From assembly GCF_001311845.1 (NCBI RefSeq), contig NZ_BBCC01000014.1, forward strand, positions 1-64,000: 64,000 nucleotides of DNA, read 5' to 3'. Source of the DNA: Desulfosarcina cetonica JCM 12296. Its GTDB lineage: Bacteria; Desulfobacterota; Desulfobacteria; Desulfobacterales; Desulfosarcinaceae. Shown here one piece after another: positions 19,980 through 29,550 of this stretch. Under the pieces are notes generated by a model that was given only the letters and a program-made list of their open reading frames with translations, made no database searches and was not told the origin of the DNA. The translations under genes were made by a program, and so were the position numbers. The first letter of the stretch is position 1. The number at the start of each line of letters is the position of its first letter.

Positions 19980-20213
19980 ATGGTCCTCCTTGCTTTTACC
20001 CGATCGGGTTGACGCGATGGCAACATATCGACCACACTGCTGAATCCCGAACCGGGTTTGATTCGCTATGTTTTAAAAAACTAATCACTGCAAATAGATT
20101 TTTCCAAGCTCGGACAGCATTTGGTGAAAACGCTCATGTTTTTCAACGCCAATTTTCTCCGCATTTTTAGCTGAACTCGTTCAAAAAGGAACAGAGCCTA
20201 TCCAATAATTTTT

Positions 20214-20723
20214 ATGCTTTTGAGTATGGTAACGCATAAAATCATCCCCATCCCCGACTTCCCCGGCCCCGTGCCTTTCGGGTTTACCTTCGATTCCAGG
20301 GAACGCTTGGTCGTTACAGATCCCGGGGTAAGCACCATTACGTCCTATGACCTTGATGATGGTGTAGTCGAAGGCCCGAACGCTTCCGTGGAAACCGGGC
20401 AGGCTGCGACCTGCTGGATTGTCGGAACGAAGAGTCGGTACGCCGACCTCGTATATGCAGCGAACACAGGCTCCGGCAGCTTGTCCGGTTTCCGGATCCA
20501 AAGAGACGGCTCTCTTTCGGAAGTCGGTGTCTTCCCCGTGGGAGACGGTGCGTTGAACATTGACCTGGCGATGACGCGCGACGGCCGGTTCGTCTACACG
20601 CAAAATGGGGGTTTCGGTACCGTTAGCATATTTCGCGTAAGGCGCGACGGGACCCTTGCATTTATCGATGAAATCGATGTTGTTGAGCCCGCCTCCGGGT
20701 TTCAGGGGATTGCGGCCTGGTAG
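20214..20723 (+). pseudogene. C-terminal half of a beta-propeller lactonase-like protein
   Basis: 169 codons that match the second half of 6-phosphogluconolactonase-like seven-bladed propellers: LVVTDPGVSTITSYDLDDG, QAATCWIV, YAANTGSGSLSGFRI and YTQNGGFGTVSIFRV. Family members are about 330-400 aa, so the N-terminal blades are missing. The open frame begins abruptly with no ribosome site. It is most likely a 5'-truncated remnant. It sits in a stretch rich in broken genes. Confidence 0.65.
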
Positions 20724-20758
20724 TGTGGCCATCGCAGTCACGAGCCCACCCTTTTTAG

Positions 20759-20798
20759 CGTGGCCGGCGCTAAAATAAACCAGATACCGCCGGCCACG
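20759..20798. repeat. 11-bp perfect stem-loop after the lactonase remnant
   Basis: Left arm 20759-20769 pairs exactly with 20788-20798 around an 18-base AT-rich loop. No T-tract follows on either strand. It may be a weak terminator or the end of a lost element. Confidence 0.45.
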
Positions 20799-20976
20799 TA
20801 CAAATGCGGAAAGAGTAGATCCCTCCAACGCGTGACAATAGGGGAATACCGAGGTCAGAAACATGGAATCACAGCCTGATGCCTGGATCGATTCCGGGGA
20901 AAGCCGTTCCTTGCAAGCGGGAGAGCCCGGTATCCGACCATCGAGGGAAACTGCAGCGAAAATGGAGGAACACAAA

Positions 20977-21462
20977 ATGGAATCCGATAACAAGAAGCAA
21001 AAGGCGATTATGAAATTGGCCATGGTGGCGCTGATTGGCCTGGGCGCCGTTGCCTTCCGGTACTTCGATCTGGGGCAATACCTGACCCTCGACTACATCA
21101 AAGCTTCCCAGGAGAAGTTTCAGGTGCTCTATCTCTCCCACCGTTTTCTCGTCATTGTTGTGTATATGGCCGTCTATATCGCGGTCACCGCGCTGTCGCT
21201 GCCTGGCGCCGCGGTTCTCACGCTGGCGGGTGGCGGCCTGTTCGGACTGGTGGTCGGGGCCGTGGTGGTCTCCTTCGCCAGCACCATCGGCGCCACCCTG
21301 GCCTGTCTGGCTTCCCGGTTTTTGCTGCGCGAATGGGTCCAGAACAAGTTCGGCGACAAACTCGCAGCGATCAACGCAGGCATCGCGAAAGAGGGCGCTT
21401 TTTCAACAAAAATTCAGGAGAGTGGATATCAGCGAGGCATGACCGGCGGCCCGATTAGATAA
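20977..21462 (+). pseudogene. TVP38/TMEM64-family membrane protein, C-terminally truncated
   Basis: 161 aa from ATG 20977, with GGAGGAA upstream. A basic start is followed by three hydrophobic segments (MVALIGLGAVAFRYF, FLVIVVYMAVYIAVTAL, LFGLVVGAVVVSFASTIGA) and the family motif region SLPGAAVLTLAGGGLFG. The match stops at IAKEGAF; the remaining helices of these ~220-aa proteins are replaced by about 18 unrelated residues before a stop. The gene lies 10 bases before the DEP/oxidoreductase gene. TVP38 and a mercuric-reductase-like flavoprotein are often paired, so the pair was probably one operon before truncation. Confidence 0.7.
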
Positions 21463-21472
21463 GGAGATAACG

Positions 21473-23455
21473 ATGAAAACGGAAAACCAAGACGAAGTAA
21501 ATGCGAGTTTCGACGGTCAAAGCCTCGAAAGCCTCACCCAACGGATTAAAGCGCTATTCGACGTCAAGGACCGCACCTATGGGTTCCGCCCCAGGACATA
21601 TCCAAAATGTTTCGTCGGCAGCGAAGCGGTAGCTCAACTCATAAAGAAGGGAATTGCCCTCGATGTGGAAGACGCCATGCACATCGGCAATATGCTGCTG
21701 GATGCCGGGGTGTTTCATCATGTATTGGACGAACACGCGTTCAAGAACGAGAAATTGTTTTACCGGTTCATTTCCGATGAAGACCACGGCCGTGTGGCAC
21801 GTAAACCCGATGGCAGTACGGTCAGCTGGACCGATTTCATCGCACCGCCGACGAATCCGGAAGGCCGGCGGATGACCCTTCAGCCGGATATTCCTGAACG
21901 GGACCCGGATTTGGCTTCTTTTGAGCAGGTCGATCCGGAAACATGCGGTGTATCACCGCTCGATGCGTACAATACCCGCATGTTGGATCTGCTCCACCCC
22001 AAGGTGTGGGTGGACCCGAAACCCAAGCCCTCGTACAATCTGGTGGTAATCGGCGCCGGCGGCCTGGTTTCCGCGGCCGGTGCGGCGGGTGTCGGGGCAC
22101 GGGTCGCGCTGATCGAGTCACACCTGTTGGGGGGCGACTGCCTGACGGTGGGTTGTGTGCCGTCCAAGGCATTGCTGCGCTGCGCCAAGGCGGCGGCCGC
22201 CGTGCGCCGTGCCCCCGAATTTGGCATAAAGGTCGGCGGTGAGATATTGGTGGACTTTGGTTTTGTCATGGAACGGCTGAGGCGGCTGCGGGCAGGCATC
22301 GCACCGGTTGACTCGGCCCAGCGCTACAGCGAAAAACTCGGTGTGGACGTTTTTATGGGCAAAGGTCGCTTTACCGGCAGGAACACGATCGAAGTCAACG
22401 GCCAGACGCTTAAATTCACCAAGGCGGTGGTGGCCACGGGCGGTACGGCGGCCGTCCCCCCGATTCCGGGCCTGAAGCAGGCCCCTTACCTCACCAACGC
22501 TTCGGTTTTCAACTTGACCGAACTGCCGGCCCGCATGGGCGTCATCGGCGCCGGTCCCATCGGCATCGAAATGGCCCAGGCCTTCCAGCGTCTGGGATCC
22601 CAAGTGACGGTTTTGTCGCGCGACAGCAAGATCCTGCCCAGGGAGGACCCGGACGCCGCCAAAGTTGTGGCGGCCGCTTTAGAGAAGGATGGGGTGACCT
22701 TCGCCTATAATCTCACGTTCAAGGGGGTTGAAAGCAGGGACGGAAAACCGCCGGTGACCGTCTCGGTGGAAGATTCCCATGGAGAACGGTCGCTGGAGTT
22801 CGATGCGCTTCTGATTGCCACCGGCCGCAAGCCGAATGTCACCGGCTTCGGGAGGGAAGCGGCCGGCATTGATTACGACGAGCGCACGGGTATTACGGTC
22901 AGCGACCGGATGCAGACGACCAACCCGGATGTTTACGCCGTGGGCGATGTGGCCAGCAAGTACCAGTTCACACACATGTCGGACTTCGGGGCACGCCTGG
23001 TGATCCGCAACGCCCTCTTTTACGGCCGAGACAAGTTCTCCGATCTGCTCATTCCCTGGGCAACCTACACGGATCCCGAAGTCGCCCATGTGGGACTTTA
23101 CGAGAAAGATCTGGAAGCGCGCGGGATTGAATACGTTACCCTCAACCGGGCCTTCGACGATGTGGACCGCGCCATTGTGGACGGTGAGACCGAAGGGTTT
23201 GTTAAGATTCACGTCAAAAAAGGCAAGGACCGGATTCTGGGGGCGACGATTGTCGGCAGCCATGCCGGCGACATGATCAGCGAGATCAGCGTGGCCATGC
23301 AGGCCGGCATGGGGCTGGGCAAACTGGCCAGCGTCATCCACCCCTACCCGACGGCGGCCGAGGCCATCCGCCAATGCGGCGACGCCTACAACCGCTCGCG
23401 ACTGACACCGACGGTGAGAAGCATCTTCAATCGTCTCATGGCCTTTAAACGTTGA
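21473..23455 (+). CDS. DEP-domain protein fused to class I flavin disulfide oxidoreductase
   Basis: 660 aa. Residues ~20-105 look like a DEP domain (RTYPKCFVGSEAVAQLIKKG, then FHHVLDEHAFKNEKLFYRF), rare in bacteria. From ~180 on it is a mercuric-reductase/lipoamide-dehydrogenase-like enzyme: FAD site VVIGAGGLVSAAG, redox-active Cys pair in GGDCLTVGCVPSKALL, NAD(P) site GVIGAGPIGIEMAQAF, FAD motif DVYAVGDVA, and dimer-interface HPYPTAAEAI. No heavy-metal-binding domain is present. The first nucleotide motif is two residues short of the usual GAGAGGLVSA; loss of one 6-bp GCCGGC repeat unit would explain it and could harm FAD binding. The start follows AAGGAGATAACG. The enzyme likely reduces an unidentified disulfide or quinone-like partner. 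Confidence 0.82.
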   Translation: MKTENQDEVNASFDGQSLESLTQRIKALFDVKDRTYGFRPRTYPKCFVGSEAVAQLIKKGIALDVEDAMHIGNMLLDAGVFHHVLDEHAFKNEKLFYRFISDEDHGRVARKPDGSTVSWTDFIAPPTNPEGRRMTLQPDIPERDPDLASFEQVDPETCGVSPLDAYNTRMLDLLHPKVWVDPKPKPSYNLVVIGAGGLVSAAGAAGVGARVALIESHLLGGDCLTVGCVPSKALLRCAKAAAAVRRAPEFGIKVGGEILVDFGFVMERLRRLRAGIAPVDSAQRYSEKLGVDVFMGKGRFTGRNTIEVNGQTLKFTKAVVATGGTAAVPPIPGLKQAPYLTNASVFNLTELPARMGVIGAGPIGIEMAQAFQRLGSQVTVLSRDSKILPREDPDAAKVVAAALEKDGVTFAYNLTFKGVESRDGKPPVTVSVEDSHGERSLEFDALLIATGRKPNVTGFGREAAGIDYDERTGITVSDRMQTTNPDVYAVGDVASKYQFTHMSDFGARLVIRNALFYGRDKFSDLLIPWATYTDPEVAHVGLYEKDLEARGIEYVTLNRAFDDVDRAIVDGETEGFVKIHVKKGKDRILGATIVGSHAGDMISEISVAMQAGMGLGKLASVIHPYPTAAEAIRQCGDAYNRSRLTPTVRSIFNRLMAFKR

Positions 23456-23637
23456 CCGGAAACAAATAATTACGGACCCATGCAGCGTTTATCCGCAGCC
23501 CATAAAATCGATAGGCGGAAGTCATGGGAATCTTTTCGATTACATTATCAAAAAGAGGAATTGCTCAAGCCGATTGATGGCATGGACGCCAGAACTCAAT
23601 CCGTATTCCTTCTATATCTCGAAGGTAAAAAACTTCG

Positions 23638-23740
23638 GCGCCCGTCAAACAGCCGATCTGGCGGCGCGCGTGGAGGCTGCCGTTTTGTACTGTCAGCGCC
23701 GCCTGGAACGGGCGCCGCGCTTCGACGATCTCGATCACCT
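23638..23740 (+). pseudogene. Fragment of a second hrpA-like gene
   Basis: This 103-base stretch aligns without gaps to 25185-25287 inside hrpA, with about ten differences. Both encode [28 protein letters not shown]. Beyond it, neither flank continues the match. It is a remnant of a duplicated or recombined hrpA 5' region lying about 1.4 kb upstream of the intact gene. Confidence 0.75.
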
Positions 23741-23891
23741 ATGTGAACAGGTCACGTTAGGACTAAGCTAATTACCAAAAAAGAAACTGGAAATTTTCTT
23801 TTAGAAACTATATGTTAAGTCTCTGAAAATGGCGATCCAGTACTTATGCTGCATTGCCGAAAATCGAACGCCAATAGCCTTACCTGAAAAG

Positions 23892-24123
23892 ATGGATATA
23901 GACAAGGCATTGAACGTCGAGGAATTGCGTGGGCGTTTCCTAAAGTATACCCGGCGGGCATATGGCTCCTCCCTTCGCCGGAACAGCCACGGATATTGGA
24001 GATCGGTTGCGGCCTGGGACAACAAGCCATGGAACTGGCCCGTCTCAGCGGAGGCAAGGTGGTCGCCATAGACATAGATCCCTACATGGTTTCCAGGTTA
24101 CAAAGGATGGATGGTTACGGTTA
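23892..24123 (+). pseudogene. N-terminal stump of a class I SAM methyltransferase
   Basis: Starts MDIDKALNVEELRGRFLKYT, then (after a missing G near 23965) LLPSPEQPRILEIGCGLGQQ and VVAIDIDPYMVSRLQ, which is motif I and post-I of class I methyltransferases. It ends in RMDGYG and a stop at 24121-24123; the remaining ~150 residues are gone. Two hairpins follow directly, suggesting that an insertion truncated the gene. Confidence 0.7.
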
Positions 24124-24134
24124 ACAACCGTCAT

Positions 24135-24183
24135 AGCCTCCAGCAAAGCTGGAGGCTTGACAGATGAACCGCTCAAAGCGGTT
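24135..24183. repeat. Pair of perfect hairpins abutting the methyltransferase stump
   Basis: A 10-bp stem (24135-24144 with 24148-24157, loop AAA) is followed 9 bases later by a 7-bp stem (24167-24173 with 24177-24183, loop CAA). Short perfect hairpins of this kind mark the subterminal ends of IS200/IS605-type elements. No transposase or TnpB is present, so this would be an end remnant at most. A tandem terminator without T-tract is the alternative. Confidence 0.45.
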
Positions 24184-24282
24184 AAGGAACATTAGCCACT
24201 GAGCGCCTCTGAGACGGTGGATGACTACAGATTACTTTGTCCCCATCTATTTTCGACCGGATTAATCAAGGAGGGAGATGAA

Positions 24283-24705
24283 ATGGATAAAGCCTGTTAC
24301 CGAGAATTGACCCCCTACAAATACCAATTGATGGAGCCTTATGGTCTCAATATCAACATCAAAGGGTATGAGATTGAGACCCCTTATCTCAAATTGAATG
24401 CCGATGGGAATCTCGAAATTGCCAAAGGGTACGCTTGGGACGGCCCCAGCGGACCAACATTTGACACGACCGATTTTATGAGGGGATCACTGGTTCACGA
24501 TGCGCTTTACCAATTGCTTCGGTTAGGGGAAATATCACCCCGCTACAAGGCATATGCAGACCTGCTGCTTAAAAAAATCTGTCTTGAAGATGGGATGCCG
24601 AATTTCAGGGCGAATTATGTCTACCAGGCTGTCAAATGGTTTGGCGGGTCGAGCGCGAAACCAGGAAGTGAAAAGCCAGCCAAGATCATTTGTGTTCCGA
24701 TGTAG
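24283..24705 (+). CDS. DUF1353 protein
   Basis: 140 aa from ATG 24283, with GAGGGAG 4 bases upstream. The block IAKGYAWDGPSGP followed by TTDFMRGSLVHDALYQLLR is characteristic of DUF1353. The family is common in phages and prophages and has no established function. No phage genes are visible nearby. The C-terminal part (YVYQAVKWFGG) may be a short amphipathic or membrane-associated helix. Confidence 0.75.
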   Translation: MDKACYRELTPYKYQLMEPYGLNINIKGYEIETPYLKLNADGNLEIAKGYAWDGPSGPTFDTTDFMRGSLVHDALYQLLRLGEISPRYKAYADLLLKKICLEDGMPNFRANYVYQAVKWFGGSSAKPGSEKPAKIICVPM

Positions 24706-25051
24706 GGTTTTTCCAGACCGGCAGGGGGGCACCGTCCTCAACCTGTGCACCACGGGTTCGTGCGGTTTTGTGTGTACACGCTGTAAAAAACCAAAAGAGG
24801 CAATCGCGATGAAAAGGGGTTGAATTCCCGTCCGGGCATGGTAGAAAGGCGCCAACTCAAGGGACGGATGCCAAACGGTGCTGTTTGGAGACGCCATTCC
24901 TAACCTAAGATGTATGATCCAACGGATTCGTAAGAAGCCCGAGATCAAGGCTTGCGGATCCTGAGGAGGGAGGCGTACTTTTGCGTACGCCGCAGTGACG
25001 AAGGATATGCGTAACACCGATATCGGGCTTCTTACGAATCCGTTAAGAACC
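24706..25051. other. Non-coding region upstream of hrpA
   Basis: 346 bases without a supported gene. The first two thirds (24,720-24,900) contain several short G/C-rich complementary segments and look like a structured, non-coding sequence, but match nothing I can name. The last third is the foldback element at 24921-25044. The hrpA ribosome site must lie within or right after that element. Confidence 0.45.
24921..25044. repeat. Foldback element with 26-bp terminal inverted repeats just upstream of hrpA
   Basis: Arms 24921-24946 and 25019-25044 are reverse complements with one mismatch in 26; the first 22 positions are perfect. A 7-bp inner hairpin (GGCGTAC...GTACGCC, about 24972-24991) sits between them. 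Total length is 124 bases, ending 7 bases before the hrpA ATG. It has the form of a MITE-like or cruciform element with no coding capacity. Confidence 0.65.
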
Positions 25052-28000
25052 ATGACCGACACACGATCCACCATTAATGGCCTCCGTCGCCAACTCGGCC
25101 GAACCATGCATGCAGACCGGCTGCTGTTGCGGCGCCAGCTGGACCGGCTGAACCGTCGCCGGAAATCGCTGGACGAGGCGGCATTCGCCCGCCAAATGGC
25201 CGATCTGACGACGCGCGTGGAGGCTGCCGTTTTGCACCGTCAGCGCCGCCTGGAGCGGGTGCCGCGCTTTGACGATCTCGATCACCTGCATCACCGTAGC
25301 CAAAGCCGACATCATCGATGCCATCCGCAGCCATCCGGTCGTCATCATCGCCGGCGAGACCGGATCGGGCAAGACCACCCAAATTCCCAAATTCTGCCTG
25401 GCCGCCGGCCGGGGCGTGGGATGGCAGGATCGCCTGCACCCAGCCCCGGCGCATTGCCGCCACCACCGTGTCCGCGCGCATCGCCGAGGAGCTGGGCGAG
25501 GATTTGGGGCGTTCGGTGGGCTACAAGATCCGCTTCCAGGACAAGAGCGATCCGGACGCCTACATCAAGGTGGTCACCGACGGCATCCTTCTGGCCGAGA
25601 CCCAGGGCGATCCCTGGCTCAATGAATACGACACGATCATCGTCGACGAGGCCCACGAGCGCAGTCTGAACATCGATTTTGTTCTGGGCATCTTGAAACG
25701 CCTTGTCCAGCGGCGCCGAAACCTCAAGCTGATCATCACCTCGGCCACTATTGATACCGAAAAATTTTCGCGGGCCTTTGATGACGCCCCGGTGATCGAG
25801 GTCTCGGGCCGGCTCTACCCGGTGGAAACACGTTATTTTTTCCCCGATACCGATCCGGAAGAGAAAGAAGACCGCACGCCGGTGGAACTGGCCATCCAGG
25901 CCATTGACGACTTGGTGCGACGCGGGGGGCGGGGCGATGTGCTGGTCTTCATGCCCACGGAGCAGGATATTCGCGAGACCTGCGAGACCCTGGAGGGCCG
26001 CGGCTATCCGCGTACCCTGGTGCTGCCCCTGTTCGCGCGTCTGAGTCCCGGTGAGCAGAATCGGGTGTTTGCCGCCACGGGCTATCGCAAGATCATCGTG
26101 GCCACCAACGTGGCCGAGACGTCCATCACCATCCCCGGCATTCGTTACGTGGTGGACACGGGGCTGGCGCGCATTTCCCAGTATGTGCCGCGTTCGCGCA
26201 CCACCAGTCTGCCGGTGGTGCCGATTTCACGCAGCAGCGCCGACCAGCGCAAGGGCCGCTGCGGCCGGGTGCAGAACGGGATATGCATCCGCCTGTTTTC
26301 CGAAGAAGATTACCTGAACCGGCCCCTGTTCACCCAGCCCGAGATCCTGCGGGCCAACCTGGCCGAGGTGATCCTGCGCATGATCGCCTTGAAGCTGGGC
26401 GACGTGGCCGCCTTTCCCTTCATCGACCGGCCGGCGGAAAAGAGTATCCGCGACGGCTTCAACCTGTTGGAGGAGTTGGGCGCCATCGCGCGGAACGACA
26501 AGATGTCCAAAGGCGTGGCACCCTACGGGCTGACCGAGAACGGCCGGATCATGGCCCGCATGCCCATCGACCCGCGCCTGTCGCGTATGCTCATCGAGGC
26601 CCAGAAGGAGAATTGCCTGGGCCAGGTGGCCGTCATCGCCGCGGCCCTGAGCATTCAGGACGTGCGCGAGCGACCCCTGGACAAGGAAGCCCAGGCCGAT
26701 CAGGCCCACCGGCGCTTCACGGATCCCTTGTCCGATTTCGTCACCATTCTTAACATCTGGCAGGCGCTGCACACGGGGCCGGACGCCCCGCGCAGCATGA
26801 ACGCCCTGAAGAAGTTCTGCCGCCAGCATTTTCTCTCCTTCCGGCGCATCCGCGAGTGGCGCGACATCCACGCCCAGATCACCGCCGTGCTGCGCGAGCA
26901 GGGATTCGATCCGAGGGGCGATGGGGTGGGGGTGGGCGACGAAACCATCGGTCGGGACGCCGACGGCGGTTTCCATCCCCGGTACGCGGCCATCCACCGG
27001 TCCGTCCTGAGCGGTTTTCTCTCCAACATCGCCATGCAGAAGGAGAAGGTCTTCTACCGTGCTACCCGGGAGCGCGAGGTAATGCTCTTTCCCGGTTCGG
27101 GCCTGTTCAAGAATCCGGGCAGCTGGATCGTGGCCGCCGAGATGGTCGAAACCTCGCGCCTTTATGCCCGCAAGGCGGCCGTCATCGATGTCACATGGCT
27201 GGAGCCTTTGGGGGGCGATCTCTGTCGCCGCAGTTGGAGCGATCCCCATTGGGAGCGCAGCCGCGGCGAGGTGGTGGCCCGGGAGCAGGTGACCCTCTTC
27301 GGCCTGCCCATCGTCCAGGATCGCCGGGTGGCCTTTGGCCGCATCGATGCGGACAAGGCCGGCGAGATCTTCATCCGCGGCGCCCTGATCGAGATGGACG
27401 TGAAGCAACCCCTGGAATTCATGCGCCACAACGCCGATCTGGTGGCCGAAGTGCGCGGCATGGAGGACCGCATCCGGCGGCGCGACATTATGGTGGACGA
27501 CGAGGTTCTGGTGGCCTTCTACCGCGAACGGCTTCCCGGCGTGGCCGACCTGCGCACCCTGAAGCACCGCATCCGCAAGCAGGGCGGTGACGGTTTTTTG
27601 CGCTTGGACCGCGAGATGCTGCTGCGCTACCAGCCGGACGCGGCGACCCTGGAGCAGTTTCCCCGCCAGTTGGATCTGGGGCACCGGGTGCTCGATTGCG
27701 ACTATGTGTTCGATCCAGGGGCCGAGGCCGACGGCGTGACCCTGACCGTCCCGGCCGAGACCACCGGCGAGGTGGCCCGCGAACAGCTGGATTGGCTGGT
27801 GCCGGGGCTTTTGGCCGAGAAGATCACCCTGCTGATCAAGGGGCTGCCCAAGGCCTATCGGGTACAGTTGGTGCCCATCGCCGATACGGTGGAGACCATC
27901 GTGCGCGACATGCCTCGCGGTCGGGAGAGCCTGCCCGCGGCCCTGAGCCGTTTTCTCTTCGAACGGCTCAAGGTGGACATCCCCGCATCGGCCTGGCCGG

Positions 28001-29041
28001 TCAATCAGCTGCCTGATCACCTGCGCATGCGCCTGGCCATTACCGACACGAAAGGGCAGGTGGTGGCCAGCGGTCGGGACGACACCCTTTTGGACCAGAT
28101 CGTGGCCGACCCGACCTTGCCGCCGGGATTTCAGTCCCTGCGGCGCAAATGGGAACGGACGGATATCATTGATTGGGATTTCGGCGACCTGCCGAGGTGC
28201 TTCCCGTGAACGACCGAAAGGGCACGCCGTGCGCATCTATCCGCGATTGGCCGTCGAGGGGGATACCCTCGGTATCCGGCTTTTCACCGACGCGAGGGCT
28301 GCCGAAACCGCCCATCGCGAGGGCGTGGCGACCCTCTTGACGCGCCGGTTTGCCGATGACGTCAAATACCTGAAGAAGAACCTCAAACTGCCGGCCCTGC
28401 TCAAGCGCCAGGTGGTCTATTTTGGCGGCATGGCCGCCCTGGAGGCGCAGCTGGTCGAGCGGGTCATCCGCCAGCTGTTCGCCCGCGATCCGCTCACCAG
28501 TGCGGCTTTCGACGCGCTGGTGGGCGAGCTGATGGCCCTTAAGGTGCATCAGTCCGGCCAGGATCTCAAGGAGGCGGTGGTTGCCGTGATCGAGGCCCAT
28601 CACGAGGCCCGACTGCGCATCCTGGAGGTCGAACAAAAACGCATCGCCGCACCACAGGTGGGGCAGTTTCTGGAGAGCCTCAAAGGTGAGATTCAGCGGC
28701 TGGTACCGGACAATTTCATCCAACTCTACGACCGGCAGCGGTTGCTGCACCTGGTGCGCTATCTGAAGACGATCGCCGTCCGGGTGGAGCGGGGCCTCGG
28801 CGACCTTGCCAAGGACCACGCCCGCCAGGATCAGGTGGCCCCCCACCTTCAGCGTCTTGGAAACATGCTCGCCGTCATGGATGGAAGTACTTCCACGGAG
28901 AAGCGCGCGGCAGTGGAAGACTTCTTCTGGATGATCGAGGAGTACAAGATATCGCTTTTCGCCCAGGAGGTGGGCACCGACGGGCCGGTATCGGCCAAGC
29001 GGTTGAACAAGCTGGCCGAGGAGATTGAACGGATGGTGTAG
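25052..29041 (+). CDS. hrpA: ATP-dependent RNA helicase HrpA (frameshifted)
   Basis: About 1330 aa after joining frames. Start ATG 25052 ([16 protein letters not shown]). Motif [16 protein letters not shown], Ia [62 protein letters not shown] and [10 protein letters not shown] identify a DEAH helicase. The C-terminal ~600 residues contain the OB-fold and the HrpA-specific DUF3418 region, ending LAEEIERMV. It is thought to act on structured mRNA or stalled ribosomes (family knowledge). Breaks: shifts near 25288 and 25424 in the N-terminal region, and around 28194-28222 where two lost bases (CCGGAG, then before AAAGGG) restore the frame. Confidence 0.92.
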
Positions 29042-29103
29042 GTTTTTGCAACGTTTTAAAAGTTCCGCATTCCGTACTTCCTTTATCCACTATGCAACAC
29101 CTT

Positions 29104-29264
29104 AGGCTGGCGGAAAGAAATAATTCCCCCAGATCGTGCCGGATTTGAGTTCGTCTACAAGGCGCCGCCACCGGTGCATATCGGGAATATGTGCCGGTGG
29201 CGGCAACGCGGTAGACGGGCACAAAGACAAGCAGGATGGTGGAATTATTTCTTTCCGACAGCCT
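29104..29264. repeat. 161-bp nested foldback element downstream of hrpA
   Basis: Outer arms 29104-29127 and 29241-29264 are 24-bp reverse complements with one mismatch. Inside, 29164-29181 and 29187-29204 form a second 18-bp stem with one mismatch around a 5-base loop, and CGTCTAC/GTAGACG form a stem between the two. The whole element could fold as one long hairpin. No open reading frame of note. It begins 62 bases after the hrpA stop and looks like a MITE or REP-like foldback; it may also end hrpA transcription. Confidence 0.7.
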
Positions 29265-29295
29265 TAACTTCAAGTTTTCTTTTCGATATCCACAA

Positions 29296-29337
29296 ATTGA
29301 AAGACTATTTCAATGCGAGTTGCAATAGTCTTTCAAT
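29296..29337 (+). promoter_or_regulatory. Candidate activator binding dyad (UAS) of the radical SAM operon
   Basis: ATTGAAAG (29296-29303) and CTTTCAAT (29330-29337) are separated by 26 bases; the repeat extends to 15 bp per arm here. The same half-sites with the same 26-base gap occur at 51623-51664. The dyad lies 77 bp before the GG of a sigma54-type promoter, a usual place for NtrC-family activator sites. The arms could also form a hairpin followed by Ts, so a terminator role is the alternative. Confidence 0.7.
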
Positions 29338-29411
29338 TTTTCAACCTGGTTTCTCTATCCCAAAAATAGTTAAATAACTGTTAATTCAATTGGTTAAACT
29401 GACGCTTGGAT

Positions 29412-29428
29412 TTGGTATACAATTTGCT
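29412..29428 (+). promoter_or_regulatory. Candidate sigma54 (-24/-12) promoter of the radical SAM/hyuAB operon
   Basis: TTGGTATACAATTTGCT has GG (29414-29415) and GC (29426-29427) exactly 10 bases apart and TTTGC at -12, matching the sigma54 consensus spacing. It lies 123 bases before the radical SAM start and downstream of the shared dyad. The island encodes its own sigma54 activator. Confidence 0.7.
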
Positions 29429-29550
29429 CATAGAGCTATCCAAACGTTGACTCATCTTTTGCGTTATATCGTCGAGACGATTTTTGAATGTCATAAATCA
29501 AACCGATCGTTTGATCCAAAAAAACAACTCTTGGTTAAAAGGAGCGTTCT

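Noticed and set aside
23480-23746. An 88-codon open frame after the DEP/oxidoreductase gene
   Set aside because: Its second half is the hrpA fragment read in a different frame, and the first half has no recognisable domain or ribosome site.
26227-28236. Minus-strand 669-codon open frame
   Set aside because: Antisense shadow of hrpA, whose helicase motifs on the plus strand are unmistakable.
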